In this document: one piece after another, positions 10,595 through 20,400 of the stretch | Position numbering within the stretch: position 1 is the first letter of the stretch | Layout of the letters: the number at the start of each line of letters is the position of its first letter | Source: Brachionus rotundiformis | Lineage: Eukaryota; Rotifera; Eurotatoria; Ploima; Brachionidae | Assembly (NCBI GenBank): GCA_016802295.1 | Contig: JAESIW010000138.1 | Coordinates: forward strand, 9,904 to 73,903 | Length of the DNA: 64,000 nucleotides | Direction of reading: 5' to 3' | Notes under the pieces: generated by a model | The model's database searches: none | What the model saw: only the letters and a program-made list of their open reading frames with translations | Told to the model about the DNA's origin: nothing | Translations under genes and position numbers: made by a program

Positions 10595-10978
10595 GTGCAG
10601 ATGGGCGACACAACTGTGGAATTTCTGATTGACACAGGAGCGCCGATCAATGTCATCGACCAGTGGACATACGAGTCGATGTACAACAAGCCCAAGCTCG
10701 TGCGCTGCAACAGCAGGCTCTATGGATACCGAGCAGAGGAGCCCTTGCCGATACTGGGCCAGTTTATGTGCCGGGTCAGGCGTGGTCGAGCGGAAACGGC
10801 AGCTGGATTTATGGTGATCAAAGGTGGCGCAGATTGTTTGCTGAGCTATCGCACGGCAGTTGACTTAAACATCATTAAGTTCATGGATGAGGCGCGAGGA
10901 AAAGGTCAGACCGGACCTGAGTCAGCCAATCGAGGAGCGAATCAAGGCGATCAAATCGCGGTTTCCAGATTTGTTTAG
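10595..10978 (+). pseudogene. Aspartic protease domain of the GC-rich element
   Basis: The open stretch has the retropepsin signature FLIDTGAPINVID near its start, the active-site Asp-Thr-Gly, and the flap/C-terminal block GGADCLLSYRTAVDLNII about 85 residues on. Retropepsins cut the Gag-Pol polyprotein. The frame ends at 10978 and the RT continues in another frame from about 10887, so a frameshift separates them. Confidence 0.75.
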
Positions 10979-11552
10979 TGGCAAGGTGGGTTGGATCAAG
11001 TGGAGGAAGATTCACATAGAGGTGGACCCAACGGCACCAAAAAGGCAACCACTGAGGCCTATAGCGTTGGCTTGGCGCGACGCGGTCGAAGAGGAGATCG
11101 ACAGTTAGATCAAGGAGGGGGTCATGCATAAGTTAGGCGAGGACGACGAAGTGCCTGAATGGATTTCGAACTTGGTGGTGGTCTAGAAGAAGCAGGAGAA
11201 CCCGGAGGTGGGGCAGCCGAAGAAGGTCAAGATCAGAATGACTTGCGATAACAGGTTGCTCAACAAGGCCATCAAGCGCAAGCGCTACCCGATGAAGAGC
11301 ATCGACGACATCATCTATCTGGTCAACGGAGCGAAGGTCTTATCCAAGCTCGACATCGTCAAAGCTTTCCATCAGGCCGAGTTGGATGAGGAGTCGAAGA
11401 AACTAACGGCTGTGACCACGCACGTGGGCACACTCGTGTACGACCGGCTGCACATTGGTATTTCGTGCGCATCGGAAATGTTCACCGAGCTCATCCGCAC
11501 TATTCTAGAAAAATGCCGAGGCGACGGGAATCAGTCGAGATCAGGCACTTAG
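10887..11552 (+). pseudogene. Reverse transcriptase N-terminal half of the GC-rich element
   Basis: The translation gives IKSRFPDLFSGKVG, the RRP-like RQPLRPIALAWRD, DNRLLNKAIKRKRYPMKSIDD, LSKLDIVKAFHQAELD (the first catalytic Asp region) and YDRLHIGISCASEMF. Two in-frame stops lie at 11106-11108 and about 11184. The sequence breaks off before the catalytic YxDD and jumps to integrase C-terminal sequence, so polymerase activity is impossible. Confidence 0.8.
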
Positions 11553-12244
11553 AGATTTCTTGAGGCCGTATCGGGAAACGCCTCATGCAGCCACCAAGAT
11601 TTCTCCGAACCTGTTGATGTTCGGCTTCAGTCGGACTTCGGGTTCGGGTTCGGCGAGCTAGACCGAACAGAGTGGCATCGATTGGCCAAAGAAAACCACG
11701 AAGGGTCTAGGAGACGCATGGAGGACGAGTAGAATGAGCGAACACGCGCGCGCATGAGTGTCATCCGAGTAGGAAGCAGAGTGCTGCTCAAGCTCAAGCG
11801 CACTCACAAGTTTAGGCCGGAATGGGATCCGGAGCCGTCGTGGACGTCAAGGGCAGCATGGTCACTGCTTCGAGACAAGGTAATTCAATCACGAAGAACT
11901 CCTCGTTCTTCAAAGTTTACTTCAGCAGTTTCGAGGAGGACAAAGTGGTTGTCCAAGAAGTGGTGAGAGGTAGAAGCGGCGACCAGACGAAGTCTGCGGA
12001 TGAAGTCAGCGCGGCAGCAGCAACAGGTGATGATGGCGAGACCAGTGCAAGTCCAACAACCTAGACAGCAGCGGTCAATGTGGAGGCGGCTAGGGCAACG
12101 ACTGTAGGTAGAGGACGCCCGAAGAAGGCCGAGTCGGAACACCGGGAGGTGGAACGTAAGGCAGCGGAGGTGGCAAGAAGAGTGCTGAATCCGCCTGAGC
12201 GAGTTCAACCGGAGTGAGCCGCCAAGAAACGGCACGGTCAACAA
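11553..12244 (+). pseudogene. Integrase C-terminal tail of the GC-rich element
   Basis: Right after the truncated RT comes FLRPYRETPHAATKISPN, the end of the integrase core of Gypsy-like elements. A Lys/Arg-rich C-terminal segment follows (VGSRVLLKLKRTHKFRPEW; second copy of the 63-base repeat at 11767-11829), then a low-complexity Ala/Glu-rich tail with a GRGRPKK AT-hook-like motif near 12110. Frames change several times. Confidence 0.7.
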
Positions 12245-12391
12245 TGAAGCAACCCTGGCTCACTTGGATTTCTAATATATTTTTTTTGTTTGGTTGTTTT
12301 CTTTTCCTATCTGTTTGTGTTTTTTTTACTTAATCTATTTATTCATTAGCCTATTGTATGTCATTTATTTGGAGAGTCGAAATTTCTATTT

Positions 12392-12405
12392 AAAGAGAGG
12401 GGAAG
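12392..12405 (+). other. Polypurine tract of the GC-rich element
   Basis: AAAGAGAGGGGAAG is all purine and lies one base before the TGTG that opens the LTR. In LTR retroelements this site primes plus-strand DNA synthesis. Confidence 0.7.
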
Positions 12406-12406
12406 T

Positions 12407-12645
12407 TGTGGTTTCACCACAGATACTTATCGGTTTATTTATTTATTATGTTTGTAAGCGTTTAGTTACTTATGATATTTATTTATTTTATTTTTGGACT
12501 ATTTATTCTTGAATGTTCGACAAAAAGAGAAAAAGGAAACGCTCGAGAAAAGAAAGATACTTTTGGCTTAAGGGGAAATAATAAAGATTTTTGAAAAAAA
12601 GAAAAAAAAAGCTACTCTCGAACTGGACTCGACAACAACTTCACA
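12407..12645 (+). mobile_element. 3' LTR of the GC-rich element
   Basis: It begins TGTGGTTTCACCACA after the polypurine tract and ends AACTTCACA, giving TGTG...CACA termini over 239 bases. AATAAA at 12580-12585 is a plausible polyadenylation signal. The LTR is AT-rich, unlike the coding part. No 5' copy exists in the window, so the boundary rests on the tract and termini alone. Confidence 0.6.
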
Positions 12646-13803
12646 GCACTTAAAGCATACTATGTTATCCCTCTTACCTTAAGTCTTCTTTTTTAGTTTA
12701 ATGTCTGTTTTTCGATAATACTGAGGTCTATTACCATCGTATTTAGCTTAATGCTAAAATTTATTACTGCCAACATACCGAGCCATATTGAATTGTAAGA
12801 TGTATTCTTCATTCAGCTATGCATTACCTTAACAACATTTAGAGCTTCGTCTAGACGCTCTATTTGCCTGAGCATCAATTCTTCACTAATTCTCTTTGGT
12901 ACTTCTCTAATTAGGAAACGCACTATCAGATTCGTGTGTACGTTATAGTTTATCACAAAGATTTTGAAATCTGATTAAGAATTCGTCGCAACCTTAACCA
13001 TCCAACTTGAGGTTAATCAGTTCAGTAAGTGTCGTCGATTCAATTTGAATCAATTTATTTTAACTCTTAAAATGCGCCTTTTTGTCATCCCATTTCAAGT
13101 TCCTGTTTTTCATGATCATGTTTTTAATTGTGCTTAGAGCACTCCCTCTTACGAATGGTATAACAGCCACAGGCAGCTGCTTGGCTCTCTATCATAAAAA
13201 TCATAGCACCGACATCATCATTAATATTTCCATAGAATTTAAGGACATTTTTATACTCTATCTCTCTCTTTTTTACACTTGGGTACTTAAGATCGCCCAA
13301 GAAAATGGGTGTATAATTAATTTGTGTCTCAGTGTTGGTTTCAGTACTGTTCTCGGAGCTCCTTTCACCTGATGGTGGTGAAAGCCTACTCTCATGATTC
13401 CCTGTTTGGCTATTATTTTTTATACCATCTGTTTGACTGACGCTAAGTTTAAGCTTCTTCAATTCATTAAGTTCCTCAGCCATGGTACTGAGTTCTTCTT
13501 CTCTTTCTTTGAACTCTTTGTTTCGTTCTGATTTCTGTTTCAATGTTAATTACTCTGTTAAAATTACTAGGCCTTAAAGAACCTATTATTTTGTGTGCAC
13601 TTTTTTAGCACTATGTGAGCTGGAAACTTTTTCAATCCAACCCTAGAAAGCTTCTTCTGATACTTCTTCAAGTTCATCGTTATCTGAGACGAAGTATCTC
13701 GTACCCAAGCATCGAGCCTGAGCCAAGAGTACATCTTTCAGTTCCTCTACTTTTCATGAATCAAACGGCTTTTTGTCTTCAATTGGGACCAAAATGGACA
13801 TTC
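12646..13803 (-). pseudogene. Gag of a minus-strand Ty3/Gypsy element
   Basis: On the minus strand, an ATG at 13803 opens MSILVPIEDKKPFDS. An acidic stretch and a charged coiled-coil-like segment (KEREEELSTMAEELNELKK, about 13540-13480) follow. Then comes the gag core, with NVLKFYGNINDDVGAMIF near 13240 and LIRFQNLCDKL near 12960. Several stops and frameshifts break it. It lies just downstream of a primer-binding site and LTR of the same strand, which fits gag position. It is cut at 12646 by the end of the GC-rich element. Confidence 0.7.
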
Positions 13804-13860
13804 TAAAATTATTCTTATTTAACTAGTTTCGTATACTTTTCAATTGATCAATAGTTGTTT

Positions 13861-13875
13861 CTATCGCTGCTACCA
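13861..13875 (-). other. Primer-binding site, initiator tRNA-Met type
   Basis: The minus strand reads TGGTAGCAGCGATAG. The first ten bases are the complement of the ...CTGCTACCA 3' end of animal initiator tRNA-Met. It lies three bases inside the LTR end, as expected. It would prime minus-strand DNA synthesis. Confidence 0.7.
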
Positions 13876-13878
13876 AGT

Positions 13879-14189
13879 TGTTACTGGAAGAATAACAAAG
13901 ATAGTTGTTTAATAGTTTATTGCAAAAATACAAATATAAAATAATGTAATATAATAATATAATATCTACTCAAAAGGATTGTGTTCGTTTCTTTAATATA
14001 GCGTTGACATCTGTATCTCGTTAGGAATGATGAATCTTCTTGAATAGAATTCCATCCTGATTATAGAAGTAAGTCGAGGCGTGTTAATTAATAACATAAA
14101 AATATTAATAATATAGTCACGTATTCTATATATATGATTTAAACACGAGTTGATCATCAAGTAAGTGAGTGCTTAAAGTGTGGGTAACA
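13879..14189 (-). mobile_element. 5' LTR of the minus-strand Gypsy element
   Basis: Read on the minus strand, it starts TGTTACCCACACTT and ends CCAGTAACA, so TGTTAC/GTAACA are perfect 6-base inverted termini, over 311 bases. A primer-binding site follows after three bases and a gag start after about 60 more. There is no partner LTR in the window. Confidence 0.75.
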
Positions 14190-14619
14190 ATTATCTACAA
14201 TTTTACTTTATTTTAATTTTTTCACTTGTAAAATATTCAATAAAATTTCCAATTTCAATTACAAAATTATTATATTATGCCATAAATTCAAGATTACAAA
14301 CATTTTTAGCAACTTGTCAATAATATATTAATTTTTTTATTTCAAATTGTTTCAAATTAATCCTGACTTTTGGATGACGTTTTTATTTAAACCAAAAATA
14401 TGTACTTATAGCATATATCATTTATTCGTTTTATTTAAATATTTCCACAACCAACATTTATTAATCTCGTGCCATAATTGTACAGTTTAATTATTTAAAA
14501 ATACAAAATAAAATATCAAAAAAATCTAAAATCTATATCATTTACTTAACATTATCCGAGCGATGACAGGTTCAATCAAAAATTATCTAAAATAAGTATG
14601 CTATGTTTGCTACCGTCAA
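14190..14619. other. AT-rich interval without visible gene
   Basis: I saw no ORF, repeat arm or RNA structure here. It separates the Gypsy LTR from LINE C. Confidence 0.6.
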
Positions 14620-15900
14620 GAAAGAGAAATTAGCAAAAGAGGTGAAGGGGGATGTATTTATCTACAAAATGGCATAATGGCTACGGAAATTCACATAGAC
14701 AGACTCTATAGTCAAACTTCTATTGAGCAAGTTTGGTGTCAGATAACATGCGGAGAAGATTTAATTTTGATAGAGTGCATCTAATGCCGATATATTGCTA
14801 AATCGATTGACAAAATCAAATGGAGTCTTAGTTGAGCAATAAAATGCTAGATGAATAAAAATTAAGTGGTATGTTGATTTGTGGAGAGATTAATTGGCTT
14901 AATATTTCCTAGTCTCACAATGGTGAATGGAATCTAGAAGAAAAGCCTAGTTTAGAAAAGTCTGAATAAATGCATTATAGGACTGTTTTTTATATAAAAA
15001 CGTTACTGAACCAACATTTCAAAACTATGAAAATTCTCAGTCGTCAATATTAGACCCATTATTAACAGAAGGTGATACATGGATTGTAAATTTTAACACG
15101 GGACCAGCTCTGTCTGAATCGGAGCCATATGAGCATTACATGGAACTTTATTTTTTCAAATGAAAATAAAAACGATCAAGTTTTGTTTCATCGTGAATTA
15201 TTTAACCTTAGAAAAAGAAATTATCCTTTAATTTTAGACTTTTTGAAAAGTGTCGACTCTATTATGAGCTTTTGAGTGTTAAAAACAAACGAAATGTCTG
15301 AAATTTTCCTCAAATTGCATGAGTGCACTTGCAAGTTGTTTATCCCAAGAAGAAATAATATCTTAGTCCTTAGAAAAAAGGCACCTTGGATGAATCAAAA
15401 AATAAAATTTTGATTGGGACTAAAAGACTTATTTGAGTCAAGCAATGTATGGAAGAAGACAAAATAGGCAACATTTTTAAAGAAATTTAATTGATAAAAA
15501 ATCAAGTAAAGTCAAGGAAGCGGTTAAAACATTTAAGTCAAAAAAACAAAACAATCAAAAAATATTCATCGACTTGTTTATAAATAAATATTTGAGAAAC
15601 TTAGAGTTAAACCAGCAATTTTTCAATAATGAGAGAGGACTTGTCATTTTAAGGTTTTTCAATCAGTCTTCACTAATGATGATGTGATCAGTAAGTCAAA
15701 TTTTTTGAAAAGAACTAATTCCACTTGCGATATAGACATTGATGAGGAAATTTCTCAAAGGGTTTCTTTGGAAGTTCTTCGTCAACGGATGACTCAAAAA
15801 GTGCAGGAGTGGAAAATGTCAGCCCATTCTTTTAAACAATTTAAACAATCATTTTTCATATCTTTGTGATTAATTCTTACATATCTTCGAATTTTCAGTA
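14620..15900 (+). mobile_element. LINE C remnant, 5' portion (endonuclease to pre-RT)
   Basis: The plus strand contains a degraded endonuclease segment (QTSIEQVWCQITCGEDLILIEC near 14720-14780) that aligns with the TIEQVWCSIKVG...ILIGCIYR segment of LINE A. A pre-RT linker follows, with KAPWMNQKI near 15390 and FTNDDV near 15670. Frameshifts and stops are frequent. It breaks off where Tc1-like sequence begins; the RT core is missing. Confidence 0.65.
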
Positions 15901-15959
15901 AATAGTGCCTTTAAAATACTTAATATAATTACTCTCCAACTACTTACGTCCTTTAAAAA

Positions 15960-16750
15960 TAACTTTCAGTGACGAGTCGAATTTTGAGGTCTTCAATCGT
16001 AAGTCAAGGATTATAGTCAAAAGGTTTGTAAATGAAAAGTAACATCCGAAGTTCTGTATAAGTTTACAAAATGGTGGAGGCTCAGATTGGTGGTAGTGTA
16101 TTTGCAAAATTTATACTAGACGAATTAATTAATTTGTCTCCAAAGACACCTTGTAAAAAAATCTTTTACCATCAGTAGAACTCCTAGTTGAACCAAATGA
16201 CCCTTGGATTTTCAACAATATGGCGCTTCGGCACATACAGATCACTCAGTAAGCGACTGGTTCAAAAAACAGAGCATTCAGGTTCTGCCATGGTGTGCGC
16301 GTACTCCTGATCTCAACCCAATCGAGAACTGGTCATACATGGATGCCAAAATGGTAAACACAAAAGTAACCTCTATCGAGCATTTAAAAGAAGTTTTACA
16401 TAAAGAATGGTTAAAGATTTCGACTGAGTACGTACAAAAGTTGATTGAATCTATGACAAAAAGAGTTTTGGCTTGTTATAGCACCAATGGCGGTCATTTT
16501 GAATATTAAATTGTAAAAATTTCTAAACTTTTGAACTGTTTTTTATTTCAATTTATTGTATTCATTTTTGATTATGTATTTTTTTTTGGGATTTTCTTTT
16601 CACTTTATATTTTTTTATTATGATCTTTGATTGACAATTAAAAATTTGAAAAAAAAAAACGCTTTTTTTTTTTCATCTCGCCTATTATATACGAAATAAC
16701 AAATTTGTTAACGAAAGAAAAATTTCCTAAACTTTTGCAACATACTGTAT
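15960..16750 (+). mobile_element. Tc1-like DNA transposon, decayed
   Basis: Frameshifted transposase segments: FSDESNFEVF near 15970 (first catalytic Asp), then 16204-16509 with QQYGASAHT, PDLNPIEN (the Glu of DD34E is present) and LIESMTKRVLAC...GGHFEY, the usual Tc1 C-terminus. The second catalytic Asp of the QQD box is Tyr (16219-16221), so it could not act. The 3' terminal repeat is probably CCTAAACTTTTGCAACATACTGTA at about 16724-16748, typical of Tc1 ends. No 5' terminal repeat was found. It sits inside LINE C. Confidence 0.8.
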
Positions 16751-17250
16751 GTGCTTCATCGGCAAGAGCAAACAGAATTCTTGGGGAAGTATTAAACAGT
16801 TTCAGTTACCATGATTAAAATATTATAAAAAAAATGAACACAAGTCTAGTTCGGCCCCATCTCGAATATACAGAATCAGTTTGGAATCCATACCTGAAGA
16901 AAGATATTGATACACTTGAGAGAGTACAGAGAAGAGCTACTCGAAAAAAAAATGGATTTAGTGAGCTAAGTCATTCAGAAAGACTCAAAAAACTGAATCT
17001 TTCAACACTTTCGACAAGAAAGAGACGCGGAAATCTAATACAAATGTACAAGTTCATGAATGGACTTGACGAGATAAGTTGATATAGCGAACATTTGGAA
17101 GGTGTTAGTACATATAATACAAAAGGTAATCGATACAATTGACTTATTCAAAAACAAACTAGATAACAAATTGAGTAACTAATATTGCTTGCAGTCTGAT
17201 TAATCCAAACTTCACGCATAAGCGTAGCAACTATCATTATTAAATAAAAA
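16750..17250 (+). mobile_element. LINE C remnant, 3' portion (RT C-terminus)
   Basis: Reads SARANRILGEVLNSFSYHD, then, in the open stretch 16834-17084, SLVRPHLEY, WNPYLKKDIDTLERVQRRAT and LSTRKRRGNLIQMYK. This is the same thumb/C-terminal region as LINE A at 5540-5770. It ends with an A-rich stretch near 17250. It continues the LINE interrupted by the Tc1-like element. Confidence 0.75.
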
Positions 17251-17417
17251 AATTAACTTATAACTTTTTCAAAACTACAGATGAAATAAAATTTAAAAAA
17301 TTTTAAAATTATTTCTTTTCTTTTATTAAATTGCTAATTTTATTTTTATAGAAAAAAATTAATTAAATAAATTTTGATAATAAATAATATTAAAATATAA
17401 TTAAATACGCAGAATCT

Positions 17418-20400
17418 TTAATGATATATATTATTTTGAATGGATTGAATATTATCATAAGTATTAGTTCTCCAATTGTTATAGCACTTGTTTACTATTG
17501 ATTGTATATATGTTGCGGCTTCTCTTTCATTTACGTTAGGTAAAAATCTAGCTCTTAAAGATTCAATTGGTTTTCCTCTAAAACAGGGAAGACCTGTATC
17601 TATTAATAACCTAACCAAATTACAAATGTGTTCTCTATAAGGTCTAATAGCGAGAAAACCTTTAATAACTAGTTCAGTAAACCACTGAAATGGAGGTGAA
17701 TTTATGTCTCTACCCATTATTAAACCCATTTCAGTAGTAATTTTCATATCAGGCTCAAAGCCCATGTTTCCACCTGGTGAGCTTTCAATCATAAAGCCAA
17801 AATCAATATGAATTATATGTCCATCTGAGTCTAGCATAAGATTACCATTATGTCTATCTTTAATTTGAATTAAGAAAACAAATAAACTGTAACCAGCCAT
17901 TGACATAATAAAATTTCTTCTTGCAAGTTGAAATTCACTAGTTTCAGGGCCTCCATATTTATCGATAAAATATTCATAAAGATCAGTAGCCGTCTGTCTT
18001 CCGATTTGATCTCTTGAACTTGAATTAGGCACACATTCAATAACTCCACAACCAGGTTTTGTAGCAATCACTCTATAAGGATAAAGATAAAGTTCTAAAC
18101 CTTGTTTTTCAAAAACATTTTTCATCAATTGCATAATCTGTAATGCTAGCATATCTTGTCTAACGTCGTCACCTACTTTAAAAATACATGCGCTTTTGTA
18201 TTGAAGTTTTTCGTTAAATTCAATTCGCTTTCCGTTTTTACCCATTTCTTCTAAATCTGATAAAGATATTTTTTGAACAACAAATTTAGCTAAATATGGG
18301 GCTTTAGCCGCGCTCTGCATTGGGGTACCGTCTAAAATTTGGATAACTACTGCTTCAGGATTTGAAGGTAAATAACAATCATTTACTAATTTCACTTGAC
18401 TCAAAGCAAGATTGCATGCTTTCTTTCTTTCTTCACCTAATGGTTTATCTTTAATTTTTGCTGACACATCTGTAATTTCATGAAAAAATCCAAACTCTCG
18501 ATTAAAAAATTCTTTTTCATTTCCATTAAGATTATTTTTAATATCCTCAATAAGACTTTCAAGAAGATCTCCTATTTGTAAATCTCTAATTTTAGCATCT
18601 TGGTCTTTATAAACATTAGTTGATAAATTCCATATAAGCTGATGTGCTAATAACTGAGAATGTCTAGCTAACCAAAATATTACTTCACGAACATAACCAA
18701 AATCATCATATCTTAGTGCTTGAACCAATTGAGGTATATAATTTAATAAAGTTTCTGGTTTTGATGTCATTAAATTTTTGCATACAAACTGTGATATAAT
18801 AGAATTAGCCAAATTTTGTCCTTTTGAGGTTTTTCCAAATAAACCGAGTGTTATTAAAGCAGGACATTTGGACCAAATTAAAAGATTGTTTAATTCAAGT
18901 GAATTATTAATTATATTTTGTTCGTTGGCTAAAAATAAACAAGCACTTGAAATGTGAATTACTCGTTCTGGCTGTGATTTTACTAGTTTGCTTATTTCTT
19001 TAATATTATACTCAAATGGAAATCGAGATGCAAGGAAAATAGTTAATGCAGGATTAACAGTCCATGTAACTCTTACGTTATCTATCCATTGTTTTTCATT
19101 TAAAGCGACTTTTAAATGAGCAGTTGCAGTTTCTATTCTTTCGAACGATAAATTTGACAAACTAAAAGGATTATAAAATGTGAATAAATGATCTAATTCA
19201 TGACTAAGCAGATACAAAATAAGCCCCCTTTTTTTTGTAAAATCTTTTAAAAGTCTTAATTGAAATTGTTGATTATGCTGAAGATTTGAGTCGATTTGAT
19301 TCAAGTTATATTTTGAAGCAGTCGAATTGGGAAAAACTAATGATATACCAGTTGCATTTTTCTTGCTTGCTGTAAGAATATTTTTATTCGAAAAAAAACT
19401 TTCTGCTCTTGGTAAAGTAGCTGATGTTGAATTAGGATCTAAGTAAATACCTACTGGACTTGTTGAATTTATATTCTCATTTTGAATACCTATACCTGAT
19501 ACTGAATTGTAAGTAACACTTGTTCCTATTAGAGGATTAGGAATCAATGGTTCAGCTCCTGAAAGAGACATTGTATCTGGACTATCTGTTTGTGAGTTGC
19601 CTGTTGTAATATTATTTGAATATGAAAAAAAGTTTTCTTCTCGTAAATATTTTTTTTCAGCAACGATTTTATTCCAAAAATCCAAAATATTTTTAATATC
19701 TTCTCTAAGATCAGCATTTATTTGACATGGTACTTCTGTTGGTTGAGCAAAATAATCTAGTGCAGTGAAATAAATTCTATCTCTTAATATCCATTTAGAA
19801 ATACAATTTGGAAAATTTGGTAATTGAGCTATTGAAATTGCGATTCCTAAATAACGAAATCTTAGTCCAACACAACTTATGTGACGATTTAATGCTGAAT
19901 CAGACAAATCTTCACATGAAAATGAAAGAGTTTTGTGCATTAAATTCAGAAACAGTTCAAGTTCAAAGTCACTTTTATATTTTGCCATATCAAATCTTTC
20001 TTGAAAATACTTCATCCAAACTCGATGTGCATCAACTCCAGATGGAGGTTGAGGTTTTAATACATCATTTTCTTTTTTTTCTAAAGGGTTTGGTTCATTG
20101 ATTATATGATGAAACATCCCAATTCGAAAATCAGCTGTTATTTGCCACGCATTTAGCATTTCTTCAACAACAAGTAATTCAATATCTGGACGAGAACTTA
20201 TTAACCAACTCCAGCAATCTATTGCGACTTGGATTATTTGTTTAGTAAATAGTCTGCAGCATGAAATACTAATTTCGTTCAAGATTTGACGTTCGAAATT
20301 GTAATTATCTTGATTTGTGCTTGTTACTTTAATTAGTATCAAAAATGCTGTTGCTTTTAATAAAGATTCTTTTAGCTTTTTTTCCGAGTTAGAAATACAA

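Larger units (their letters stand above)
9576..12645 (+). mobile_element. GC-rich, 5'-truncated, internally deleted LTR retroelement
   Basis: Base composition changes sharply here: about half G+C by eye, against strongly AT-rich sequence on both sides. The plus strand carries gag with zinc knuckles, an aspartic protease, the first part of a reverse transcriptase, then directly the end of an integrase, a polypurine tract (12392-12405) and a 3' LTR (12407-12645). A 5' LTR, the RT catalytic YxDD, RNase H and the integrase core are absent. It lies between the gag and pol of a minus-strand Gypsy element, so it probably inserted there. It is non-autonomous as it stands. Whether it came from another genome, was horizontally acquired, or is an assembly chimera is open. 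Confidence 0.8.

Noticed and set aside
10881..11129. Minus-strand open frames within the GC-rich element
   Set aside because: High GC makes long chance frames; the plus strand carries the recognisable protease and RT motifs.
13082..13372. Plus-strand 96-residue frame with a hydrophobic start
   Set aside because: It lies opposite the minus-strand gag and shows no family motif.
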